DNA from: an uncultured Eubacteriales bacterium
GTDB lineage: Bacteria > Bacillota > Clostridia > Christensenellales > DTU072
Assembly: GCA_902766325.1 (NCBI GenBank)
Contig: CACXDF010000053.1
Coordinates: 1 to 12,896, forward strand
Direction: 5' to 3'
Length of the DNA: 12,896 bases
Both the position numbers and the translations under genes were made by a program. The notes beneath the pieces are model-generated. The model did no database searches. It saw nothing but the letters and a program-made list of their open reading frames with translations, and was not told where the DNA came from. How positions within the stretch are numbered: the stretch's first letter is position 1; the number at the start of each line of letters is the position of its first letter. Positions 6,045 to 12,896 of the stretch are shown here, piece after piece.

Positions 6045-9000
6045 ATGAAAAACGTCTACGGAAATTATTGCGACCGACTCTTTGAACTCGGAGAAAAAAA
6101 CAAGTGTCTTCATATGCCCGCTTTGCCGCGGAAAAAATATTTCGATCTTGCCCTTTTACCGGGCGCAATCGATTTTTTATACGGAAAAACACCTTCATTT
6201 CCGTTTCCGTACGATTCCGAACCGGACGCCAAACAATATATCGGCTATCCGTACCTTTTCGTAAAATGCGACGATAAAAAGACCGTCGAGGCGCCTCTTC
6301 TTTTCTTTCCGATAAGCGCATCGGACGGCAGGATCGAGGGAGCGGGCGCACCTTTTCCCAATCGCGCCCTCTTTCTTCTTACCGAAAAAAACAGAAGGAA
6401 AAAATTATTCGCCGCGTTAGAAAGCGCAGACGATCTTTCAGCAAATATTTTTCTTGACCTGATCGAAGAATGCGGTTTTCCGTTCGAGAGGCCGAAAAAT
6501 AACGAATTGATCGCCTTTTCGGACGCCGAAGCGAAGAAAAAACGTCCGCAAATAAAAAACGTCGCCGTGCTCGGCCCGTTTCCGGCGATGACCGAAATGC
6601 AGGAAGACTATTATACTTTGCAAAAAAAGAACGTCTGTAACGCCGCTTTACAACAGCTCCTGACAGGAAAGACAAAAAAAGTTCGTGCGCAAAAAAACAA
6701 AATCTATCTCACCGAAGAATTGGATTCTTCTCAAAAAAAGGCGGTTTTTTCGGACGATAAAAACATCGCTTTATTCGGTCCTCCCGGCACGGGAAAAAGT
6801 CAAACGATCGCCGCCGTCGTAGGAAACAACCTGGCAAACGGAAAAAAAGTTCTCGTCGTCTGTCAAAAAAAGATCGCGCTCGAAGTTATTTTCGCCCGAT
6901 TGAAGGAACTGGGGAATAAATGTTTTTTGTGCGTCGATCCGAAAAAAGACGCTTCCGCCTTTTTCGGCGCGCTGTCCGCTTCTTATACGCAAGCGACGGA
7001 GTTTGAAGACGAAGCAAGCGAAAAAGAATATATAAAATGCGGATCGGAGCTGCAAAAAGAATACGAGCTTCTCGAAAAAATAAACGAAACGCTTCAAAAA
7101 AAGTTACCGTACGGGCCTACCTTGCGGGAAACGTACGAATTATCCTGCAAAAATCCGGAAACGGAACAAGAACGAAAACTCATAGACGATTTTAAAAAAA
7201 CGGGGGCATGCAACGAAACGTATGAAAAACTATCGTACGCCGTCAACGTGATAAAAAACGGGAAATTGACCGAAAAATTCATCGAATATCAAGCGATATT
7301 GAAGAATAACGATCTTGCTTGTCACGTACAAGAAGCAGACGTCAGACTTCTTGGCGAAGTCAAAGAACTTTGTAAAACAAAATTCGACCCGTTCCCTTTT
7401 TCCGAAACGCCGTACGGTAGATACCTTTTGCCTTTTTTTCTGGACGAAACGTCGGAACGCGCGGCAGGCTCGGCGCTCTTTAGCCATTTGCACCCGTTTT
7501 TGAAATCAATGATGTTTTTGTCCGCTTTTCCGTTGTTTTGGCCGATTTTTGCAATTTCCAGAAAACATAAATCGGCAACAAGCTCATGCGTTCAACTGTT
7601 TTATGAAAAATACGGTAAATACGTTTCTTCGTTCGAGCCGCTGAAAAGGTTTTATGACAAAGAAGGATACGAAAAAGTCGTCTGCGCTCTTTCTTTCGGC
7701 GCGGATCCGATGCCGCAAATAGAAAAAACCGTCGATAATTACGTCGCCGTCCGCGCCTTAAAAAACGTCTTTTTCGATATCGCTCCGGAAATAAAAAGTC
7801 TGCTTGTTTTTATATACGAACACTCCGGAAAAACAGTCGAAAGTATGAACGAAACGCTTGACAAAGTCCTTTCTTTACGCGCTTATTACGAGTTGATCCG
7901 TAACGAACCGCAGGCGGAAAAATCACTTTCTCTGACAAAAAGATACGACGAGATCGTAAATCATATCCTCGCTTTACAAAAGAAAGCGGCAATGATCGGT
8001 CGCATGGTCGCCTTGAAAAAATGTAACGACAAATATCTGTCCTTTCACTCTTCTTTCGGCGCGGATAAAAGAAAAGAATTCCTTTTTATCATGAATAATC
8101 GAAACAAAAGCATACGAGAATGCTATTGCAGATTCGGCGGATTCGTGATGAATTTGCTCCCCTGCTTACTTACTACGCCGGAAACCGCAAGCAAGATACT
8201 GCCTTTACAAAAAGATATGTTCGACGTCGTTATTTTCGACGAAGCAAGCCAGATTCCCGTGGAAAACGCCGTTCCGTCGCTTTATCGCGGAAAAACAGCC
8301 GTCATTTCCGGCGACGATAAACAACTCGCGCCCGCCGATTCCTTCATCCGAAAACATAGCGAGTCGGAAGAAAATATACCGGAAAGCGTACAAAAAGCGC
8401 GATCTCTGCTTGATCTTGCCGTTACCGTTTTTACAACGGTCAAACTTAAATACCATTACCGAAGCGCTTGGCGAGATCTGATCGATTTCAGCAATAGAAC
8501 GTTTTATGATCAAGAACTTTTCGTCGCGCCCGATCCGTCTTTGCCGACAGAACCGCCCGTCGAATACGTAAAAATAAACGGAAAACGCACCGCGCGAAAA
8601 AACAAACGCGAAGCGGACGAAATCGTGCGTTTGGCAAATAAATATTGCAAGTATTATTCGATCGGCATTATCACATTAAACGCCGAACAATGCGAATTGA
8701 TCAACGAAAAGATCGAAAAAAAGTTAAAAACAGACCCCGATTTCAAAAACCATTGGGACGGATTCGTCAAAAGTATAGAAAACGTACAGGGCGAAGAAAA
8801 AGACGTTATCCTGCTAAGCGTCGGTTATGCGCCGAACGAAAACGGGCGTTTTTTCGCTCGCTACGGCGCGCTCGGCGTGGCGGGCGGAGAAAAAAGACTG
8901 AACGTCGCCGTGACGCGCGCAGTAAAAAAAATGGTCGTGGTTACCAGTATCGAGCCGGAACAGCTTCCGACCGATTCTGTAAAAAACGACGGCCCGAAAC

Positions 9001-9497
9001 TGTTAAAAAAGTTCCTCGAATACGCAAAAAACGTATCCCGTACTCAAAATATCGATAAAAATAATGCGGACGTCGACGTTACGGAAAACGAAAAGTGGAT
9101 CGCAAACAAACTGAGCGAGATCGGCTACGACGTACGTTATCCCGCCGGAACGAAAAAACGAGAATTCTCTTTCGCCGTTTACGATCGCGACCGCAATAAG
9201 TTTCTTCTCGGCGTCGAAACGGACGAACGCGCCTATAAAAACGGAAATACGGTTTTCGATCGCGACGTTGACAGACCGAACTTTCTACGCCGAATGGGTT
9301 GGAAAACGATGCGCGTATGGACGAGAGACTTTTGGCTTTCTCCCGCGAACGTGCTTTCCGACGTCTGCATGAGGCTGGAAAAGGAACGAGAAAAAGAAAA
9401 CCTATGCGTCCGTTTTTCCGATCCCCTTTCCCTTGCCTCCGAACGTAAAATCACGGAGTACGGAACCGGAGAAATCGGTGAAAAGTGCGTCTTTTGA
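6045..9497 (+). CDS. DUF4011-like superfamily 1 helicase with C-terminal nuclease-like domain (Hhe-like architecture)
   Basis: 1150 residues, predicted cytoplasmic ATP-dependent helicase. The N-terminus (YCDRLFELGEKNKCLHMP, 8-25) resembles the conserved start of DUF4011 proteins. Helicase motifs in order: Q-like motif ELDSSQKKAV (225-234), Walker A GPPGTGKS (245-252), motif Ia KKVLVVCQKKIALEV, Walker B VIFDEASQIP (729-738), motif III GDDKQLAP (756-763), motif IV YHYRS, motif V VQGEEKDVI (914-922), motif VI LNVAVTRA (952-959). A ~450-residue helical insertion separates Walker A and B and contains a hydrophobic stretch at 489-505. Residues ~1020-1110 resemble the MTES_1575/Vsr-like nuclease fold (GVETDE, FDRDVDRPNFLRRMGW, RVWTRDFW), but the expected first catalytic Asp appears to be Ser1042. 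A stop three codons before the ATG fixes the start region; no Shine-Dalgarno is present. DUF4011-helicase-Vsr fusions are known as the Hhe defence gene, but function here is inferred. Confidence 0.85.
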   Translation: MKNVYGNYCDRLFELGEKNKCLHMPALPRKKYFDLALLPGAIDFLYGKTPSFPFPYDSEPDAKQYIGYPYLFVKCDDKKTVEAPLLFFPISASDGRIEGAGAPFPNRALFLLTEKNRRKKLFAALESADDLSANIFLDLIEECGFPFERPKNNELIAFSDAEAKKKRPQIKNVAVLGPFPAMTEMQEDYYTLQKKNVCNAALQQLLTGKTKKVRAQKNKIYLTEELDSSQKKAVFSDDKNIALFGPPGTGKSQTIAAVVGNNLANGKKVLVVCQKKIALEVIFARLKELGNKCFLCVDPKKDASAFFGALSASYTQATEFEDEASEKEYIKCGSELQKEYELLEKINETLQKKLPYGPTLRETYELSCKNPETEQERKLIDDFKKTGACNETYEKLSYAVNVIKNGKLTEKFIEYQAILKNNDLACHVQEADVRLLGEVKELCKTKFDPFPFSETPYGRYLLPFFLDETSERAAGSALFSHLHPFLKSMMFLSAFPLFWPIFAISRKHKSATSSCVQLFYEKYGKYVSSFEPLKRFYDKEGYEKVVCALSFGADPMPQIEKTVDNYVAVRALKNVFFDIAPEIKSLLVFIYEHSGKTVESMNETLDKVLSLRAYYELIRNEPQAEKSLSLTKRYDEIVNHILALQKKAAMIGRMVALKKCNDKYLSFHSSFGADKRKEFLFIMNNRNKSIRECYCRFGGFVMNLLPCLLTTPETASKILPLQKDMFDVVIFDEASQIPVENAVPSLYRGKTAVISGDDKQLAPADSFIRKHSESEENIPESVQKARSLLDLAVTVFTTVKLKYHYRSAWRDLIDFSNRTFYDQELFVAPDPSLPTEPPVEYVKINGKRTARKNKREADEIVRLANKYCKYYSIGIITLNAEQCELINEKIEKKLKTDPDFKNHWDGFVKSIENVQGEEKDVILLSVGYAPNENGRFFARYGALGVAGGEKRLNVAVTRAVKKMVVVTSIEPEQLPTDSVKNDGPKLLKKFLEYAKNVSRTQNIDKNNADVDVTENEKWIANKLSEIGYDVRYPAGTKKREFSFAVYDRDRNKFLLGVETDERAYKNGNTVFDRDVDRPNFLRRMGWKTMRVWTRDFWLSPANVLSDVCMRLEKEREKENLCVRFSDPLSLASERKITEYGTGEIGEKCVF

Positions 9498-10493
9498 TTC
9501 TTTTTCTTTAATCCCTTCCTCTATCAAAATTCGGCACAATGACGCTAAATCGTATCCTTTTCCTTTAAAAAGATACCAGGATAGCGATCCGGGAACGGCG
9601 TTGATCTCGTTGACGTACAGCTTACCGTCGTCCAAAAAATCGATCCGTACCGCTCCTTTCATCTCAAAACACTCGTATATCTTTTTACAGATGCGATATA
9701 TCTTGTTTTCAAGAGCGATCGGTATTTGCGCCGGATAAACGCGTTTTACTTCTCCGCCGCGGTATTTTTCGTCAAAGTCGTAAAAAGCGCCGCCGCTTAT
9801 TACTTCTTCGATCTGACCGACGACGATATCGCCTTTTTCCCGAAATACGGCGCAAGTGTATTCGCGAAACCCCGTTAAAGCCGGTTCGATCAGCACTTTT
9901 TTATCGAAAGCGAGCGCTTCGATTCCTCTTTTTTCCCCTTCTTCTTTGTTTTGGGCAAAAGAAATACCGATGCTGGAACCGAGCGAAGAAGGTTTGAGGA
10001 TTACCGGATATTCTATTTCGGAAAAAACGCTTTCTTCTCCTTTTTGATAAACGCGAAAAGGTAAAGTCGGTAAATGAAAATACCACAGAAGATATTTGGT
10101 AAAAACTTTGTCCATACAAACGGCGCTCTGCAACGGTCCGCAAGAAGTGTAAGCGATATCGGCGATTTCCATCAATCCGGCCAAACTCCCGTTTTCGCCC
10201 TCTCCGCCGTGACAACAGATCACCGCGCAGTCTATTTTTTTGCCGGAACACGGCAAGCCGGCCCTATACATTTTTCCATTCATAAACGTTACGGTTTTCA
10301 GTCCTCTTATCGAAAAATTGCCATAAGAGCCTATCTTTTGCAGTTTTTTGCCGATAAAAAAACGTCCGTTTTTTAAATATACCAGTTCGACCGCATATTG
10401 GTTTTTGACCGAAGAAAACACGGATAAAGCCGTCAATACCGATATTTCGCTTTCGCAACTTTTTCCACCGTAAATAATAACAACGTTTTGCAT
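9402..10493 (-). CDS. ddl: D-alanine--D-alanine ligase
   Basis: The 363-residue ATP-grasp enzyme joins two D-alanines for peptidoglycan precursors. Visible features are the N-terminal IYGGKSCESEISVLTA (7-22), which includes the D-Ala-contacting Glu; HGGEGENG (95-102); CMDK (126-129); the ATP-binding KPSSLGSSIGI (167-177); the omega loop FDEKYRGG (240-247), whose EKY favours D-Ala over D-lactate as second substrate; and the metal-binding NEINAVPGS (295-303). I chose the ATG at 10493 because GGAGG lies 4 nt before it and the protein then begins at the conserved first strand. The frame stays open upstream to an ATG at 10601, but that would add 36 residues lying inside the Mur ligase gene. The glycine-rich tail resembles tails of other clostridial Ddl proteins, so the last 96 bp, antisense to the helicase 3' end, are probably genuine coding sequence. 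Confidence 0.94.
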   Translation of the reverse strand: MQNVVIIYGGKSCESEISVLTALSVFSSVKNQYAVELVYLKNGRFFIGKKLQKIGSYGNFSIRGLKTVTFMNGKMYRAGLPCSGKKIDCAVICCHGGEGENGSLAGLMEIADIAYTSCGPLQSAVCMDKVFTKYLLWYFHLPTLPFRVYQKGEESVFSEIEYPVILKPSSLGSSIGISFAQNKEEGEKRGIEALAFDKKVLIEPALTGFREYTCAVFREKGDIVVGQIEEVISGGAFYDFDEKYRGGEVKRVYPAQIPIALENKIYRICKKIYECFEMKGAVRIDFLDDGKLYVNEINAVPGSLSWYLFKGKGYDLASLCRILIEEGIKEKESKDALFTDFSGSVLRDFTFGGKGKGIGKTDA

Positions 10494-10504
10494 ACGTCCT
10501 CCGT

Positions 10505-11995
10505 TCAATATATATCCGGCAAATCGTTTTGAAAAAGCACCGTCGCTCCCGGACGAACAACGCGCGTTAACTTTTTTCGGACGCTTTTCAGACCATGACA
10601 AACCGTTACGGTTCCTCTGTACTTTTTTCGTTTTAAACCTGTTTTTATCGCATTTTTATTTACGCCGAGCAGGATCGCGTGATCGGCGACCGACGCGATC
10701 TCCTCCCCGATATGTATATTCTCTTCTCGCTGTTTTATGCCCAATTCTACGACGCCCTGCGCAACGACGATCCGCGGCGACGGATATCCCCGCAAATATT
10801 CCAACGCATACCGAACGCCGACCGTATTGGAATTATAGCTATCGTCGAGAATATGCACGTCCCCGACGCGCGAATACTCCAACCTGTGCGGCGTTTGCTT
10901 GATCGCTTCTATCCGATCGAAAATCACTTCAGGCGGGACGCCGATCTTATCGGCGACGGCAACGCACAACAAAAGATTTTCTATCGCTTGCTTTCCGCAT
11001 AAGCAGGTAACGACGTTTTTGCTTTTTTCGCGTATATGCAGATTAAAGGTCGTTTTCCCGATCAAACGACATATATTTTCCGCATAAATATCCTCGCAGG
11101 CGCCTATTGATATCTTATTTCCTGCGTATTCTCTGTACATCTTTTTTGCGTATAAGTTGTTTCCGAACGCGCAAAACCCGCCGGTCTTAAGATGTTTTGC
11201 GAGTAAAAATTTCTCGTTATAAATAACGTTTAATGATCCGAATACGCCCGAATGCTGTTCGCATATGCCCGTGATCAGTCCTATATCGGGCGGAAAAACC
11301 GTGCATAAGTACTTTATATCGCCTTTTCTCCTCGCGCCGAATTCGCATATAAAAAACTCTTCTTTCCCCGTTAATTTATCGATCGAAAGCGCTATTCCCA
11401 TAGGCGTATTATGGTTTTCCTCGGTCATTGCAACGTTAAAAACGCCGTCAAGCAAAGTAAATAAAATGTTTTTACAACTCGTCTTTCCGAAACTACCCGT
11501 TACGGCGACGACTTTCGTTCCCGACGCGCGTAGTTTTTCGGCGGCGGTAAGAATATATTTTTCGTTCTTTTTATCAAAATGCCGATTAAAAATAATTTCA
11601 GAGAGTTTAACGGGTAAAAACGACAAAACGATCGTCGTAGCCCATAAAGTCAGCAGGACGTATTCCTTCTGGTCGGGAATGCAGGTTAAAATGGGAATGA
11701 CGGCGTGTATAACCGGTAAAATAAAGTAATAACGAACTCTTTTTGTCAGTTTTAATTTAGTCCTACTCGTGAAATACGCAACAAAAACCGTAATCGCTCC
11801 GACGCCGCAGGAAATAAGCGCAAAAAACGGTACGGGAACGAAACTCAACGCAACGAAAAAGACCGCGAGCAGATATGTCTTAAAGAAAGGTTTATTCCGG
11901 CGCAGTTTATAGTTATCGTTTTGCGCCAGAGTCAGGTATCGTAACGATACGCCTGCGTTCAGACAAACCAAGAAAAAAGACGTTATCCACTTCAT
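10505..11995 (-). CDS. murF: Membrane-anchored MurF-type Mur ligase
   Basis: 496 residues. The first ~130 are a membrane region with about five hydrophobic segments (roughly 4-24, 39-55, 56-75, 89-106, 111-129). The Mur ligase central domain follows: P-loop TGSFGKTS (166-173), NTPMG (196-200), EFGARRKGDI (218-227), ITGICEQHSGVFGSL (241-255) and the Lys in YNEKFLLAK. The C-terminal domain has HRLE (370-373) and DDSYNSN (384-390), the MurF form of that motif. MurF joins D-Ala-D-Ala to UDP-MurNAc-tripeptide. The adjacent ddl, 11 bp downstream, supports this reaction. The usual soluble N-terminal UDP-MurNAc-binding domain is absent, so substrate recognition differs or is taken over by the membrane region. 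GGGGGAG lies shortly before the ATG. Alternative: another Mur ligase family amide ligase of the envelope. The first 83 bp overlap the hydrolase gene in another frame. Confidence 0.88.
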   Translation of the reverse strand: MKWITSFFLVCLNAGVSLRYLTLAQNDNYKLRRNKPFFKTYLLAVFFVALSFVPVPFFALISCGVGAITVFVAYFTSRTKLKLTKRVRYYFILPVIHAVIPILTCIPDQKEYVLLTLWATTIVLSFLPVKLSEIIFNRHFDKKNEKYILTAAEKLRASGTKVVAVTGSFGKTSCKNILFTLLDGVFNVAMTEENHNTPMGIALSIDKLTGKEEFFICEFGARRKGDIKYLCTVFPPDIGLITGICEQHSGVFGSLNVIYNEKFLLAKHLKTGGFCAFGNNLYAKKMYREYAGNKISIGACEDIYAENICRLIGKTTFNLHIREKSKNVVTCLCGKQAIENLLLCVAVADKIGVPPEVIFDRIEAIKQTPHRLEYSRVGDVHILDDSYNSNTVGVRYALEYLRGYPSPRIVVAQGVVELGIKQREENIHIGEEIASVADHAILLGVNKNAIKTGLKRKKYRGTVTVCHGLKSVRKKLTRVVRPGATVLFQNDLPDIY

Positions 11996-12674
11996 TCCGC
12001 TCCCCCGATAAAAATGCTTTTACGATCGAAACGAACGCGAAATGCCGTTCCAGATACGAAAAGTGCCCGCACCCCTCGAATAGGATCATTTCGCTGCCCT
12101 TGATCAAACGAAGCAATCTTTTACCCATATATACGGGAGTCTCTTTGTCTTTGTTCCCCCAAATAAGAAGCGTTGGTACTTTTATCAGCTCGGCATATTG
12201 TTCCAAATGCTCGTTAACGATAGACGCAAACGTCTTTTTCATCACAGGAGAAAGCTTTTTATAATCGGCGCTACCCGCTTCATGCCGGATCTTTAATAAT
12301 TTCAGTATTTTATGACGGGAAACAGAATAATAATACCGAAGCGACCGCCGCGGTTTCATTCCGGCCGAATCGACTAAAATCAATTTATCTACCATATATC
12401 CGAACTTATAACAAAACTTGATCCCGACGCGTCCGCCGAAAGAATGACAAACGAAAGATAAACTTTCCATTTTGTAATAACGAATAAGCTCTGAGACCGT
12501 CGAAACGTAGTGGTCGAGCGTAAACGGATAAGTCGGTTCGGGAGACTGTCCGAACCCGTTAAAATCGATCAAATAAACGGTATATTTTTCGGATAAAGCG
12601 CGAGCAAGACCCAAAAAACTATCCGTTGAGCCGTCCCATCCGTGCAGACAGACAACATTGGGACCGCGCCCCAT
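11913..12674 (-). CDS. Alpha/beta hydrolase of a Ddl/MurF gene cluster
   Basis: 253 residues from the ATG at 12674. The alpha/beta-hydrolase fold is clear: oxyanion-hole HGWDGS (11-16), DFNGFGQS (37-44), nucleophile elbow CHSFGG with Ser78 (Cys replaces the usual first Gly), Asp176 in IWGNKDKETP and His204 in GCGHFSYLE. The Ser-Asp-His triad is complete. There is no signal peptide, so it acts in the cytosol, and the substrate is unknown. Position between rimI and murF-ddl suggests an envelope or amino-acid-ester role, an inference. The start is doubtful: a strong GGGGAGG (12698-12704) is 23 nt from this ATG but 5 nt from an in-frame CTG (12690-12692), which would add six residues (LIHHVV) that extend the family-like first strand. 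The last ~28 residues lie beyond the fold's usual end and within the murF start. Confidence 0.88.
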   Translation of the reverse strand: MGRGPNVVCLHGWDGSTDSFLGLARALSEKYTVYLIDFNGFGQSPEPTYPFTLDHYVSTVSELIRYYKMESLSFVCHSFGGRVGIKFCYKFGYMVDKLILVDSAGMKPRRSLRYYYSVSRHKILKLLKIRHEAGSADYKKLSPVMKKTFASIVNEHLEQYAELIKVPTLLIWGNKDKETPVYMGKRLLRLIKGSEMILFEGCGHFSYLERHFAFVSIVKAFLSGERNEVDNVFFLGLSERRRIVTIPDSGAKR

Positions 12675-12697
12675 AACGACGTGATGGATCAGTTTTG

Positions 12698-12704
12698 CCT
12701 CCCC
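12698..12704 (-). promoter_or_regulatory. Ribosome binding site GGGGAGG, placed for a CTG start of the hydrolase
   Basis: GGGGAGG follows the rimI stop codon directly (TAAGGGGAGG). Its GGAGG core is 5 nt from the in-frame CTG at 12690-12692 and 23 nt from the first ATG. The frame is closed upstream by that same TAA, so only CTG or near-cognate codons can use this site at normal spacing. Confidence 0.5.
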
Positions 12705-12896
12705 TTACAGATACAGCCAGTATATACGCGCGTCTTCCTTTCCGCCGTAATACTTCTTACGTACTCCCGCAAGGGTAAAACCTTTTTTTTCATAAAGCGC
12801 GATAGCGCCGTCGTTACTTTGTCGAACTTCCAAAGTAAAAGAACGTATGCCTCTTTCCGTTCCGATGCGGATCATTTCATCCATTATCGAAGAAGC
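12705..12896 (-). CDS. rimI: RimI-like GNAT N-acetyltransferase (5' end outside window)
   Basis: The last 63 codons of a GNAT acetyltransferase, in frame from the right edge to a TAA at 12705. The segment SFTLEVRQSNDGAIALYEKKGF is the typical RimI C-terminal core, where Asn and Tyr of SNxxAIxLYxKxGF shape the acetyl-CoA site. It is followed by VRKKYYGGKEDARIYWLYL, also RimI-like. RimI acetylates the N-terminal alanine of ribosomal protein S18 in E. coli and is usually encoded near tsaB and tsaD. Those genes may lie beyond the edge. The hydrolase ribosome binding site begins immediately after this stop, so the two are probably co-transcribed. Confidence 0.88.
   Translation of the reverse strand, partial: ASSIMDEMIRIGTERGIRSFTLEVRQSNDGAIALYEKKGFTLAGVRKKYYGGKEDARIYWLYL

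Noticed and set aside
6092..8931. Many A7 and one A8 tract in the helicase gene, suggesting phase variation or slippage.
   Set aside because: They mostly encode Lys-Lys with AAA codons, and similar runs occur in housekeeping genes here (for example an A8 on the minus strand in hemZ near 1984-1991). The frame is intact throughout.
9455..9540. Possible bidirectional terminator between helicase and ddl.
   Set aside because: Only a 4-bp ACCG/CGGT stem is present, and the T-rich stretch after it is interrupted. No credible hairpin on either strand.
10491..10601. Upstream ATG at 10601 as the ddl start, adding 36 residues.
   Set aside because: It has no conserved sequence, lies inside the 3' end of murF, and the ATG at 10493 has an ideal GGAGG and matches the Ddl N-terminus.

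Overview
The window looks like chromosomal core DNA from a Gram-positive anaerobe, most likely an uncultured gut-type member of Clostridia (Bacillota). The evidence is a B. subtilis-type ThyA, a radical-SAM HemZ next to a small metallo-beta-lactamase-fold hydrolase (a pairing common in Clostridia), strong GGAGG-type ribosome binding sites, and a putative lipoprotein with InlB-type and BspA-type repeats of the kind frequent in gut Firmicutes. The assignment is an inference from protein families. No rRNA, tRNA, transposase, phage gene or CRISPR array is visible.

Left part, minus strand. A nearly consensus promoter at 5971-5999 starts a tight five-gene run: thyA, folA, icd (NADP-isocitrate dehydrogenase), an MBL-fold hydrolase and hemZ (5946 down to 1368). 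Gaps are 13 bp or less, and the last pair overlaps by 4 bp. ThyA and FolA are a functional pair: ThyA turns methylene-THF into DHF, and FolA reduces the DHF. Icd makes NADPH, which FolA uses, so the grouping has metabolic logic, although co-transcription is inferred. Below hemZ, a second promoter with a perfect 20-bp palindrome precedes a putative secreted lipoprotein cut by the left edge (1280 to 1).

Middle, plus strand. A single 1150-residue gene (6045-9497) diverges from thyA. It encodes a superfamily 1 helicase with a DUF4011-like N-terminus and a C-terminal PD-(D/E)xK-type nuclease-like domain, an architecture resembling the one-gene Hhe anti-phage system. The nuclease domain has apparently lost key residues, and the helicase insertion carries a hydrophobic stretch.

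Right part, minus strand. The 3' end of rimI enters at the right edge, followed by an alpha/beta hydrolase, a membrane-anchored MurF-type Mur ligase and a D-Ala-D-Ala ligase (12896 down to 9402). Ddl makes D-Ala-D-Ala and the Mur ligase would attach it to the peptidoglycan precursor. The hydrolase is translationally entangled with the ligase through an 83-bp overlap. The ddl 3' end overlaps the helicase 3' end tail to tail by 96 bp.

The most unusual material is the helicase-nuclease, the multi-pass membrane MurF-like ligase with its hydrolase partner, and the palindrome over the lipoprotein promoter. There is no gene-free stretch longer than about 100 bp.
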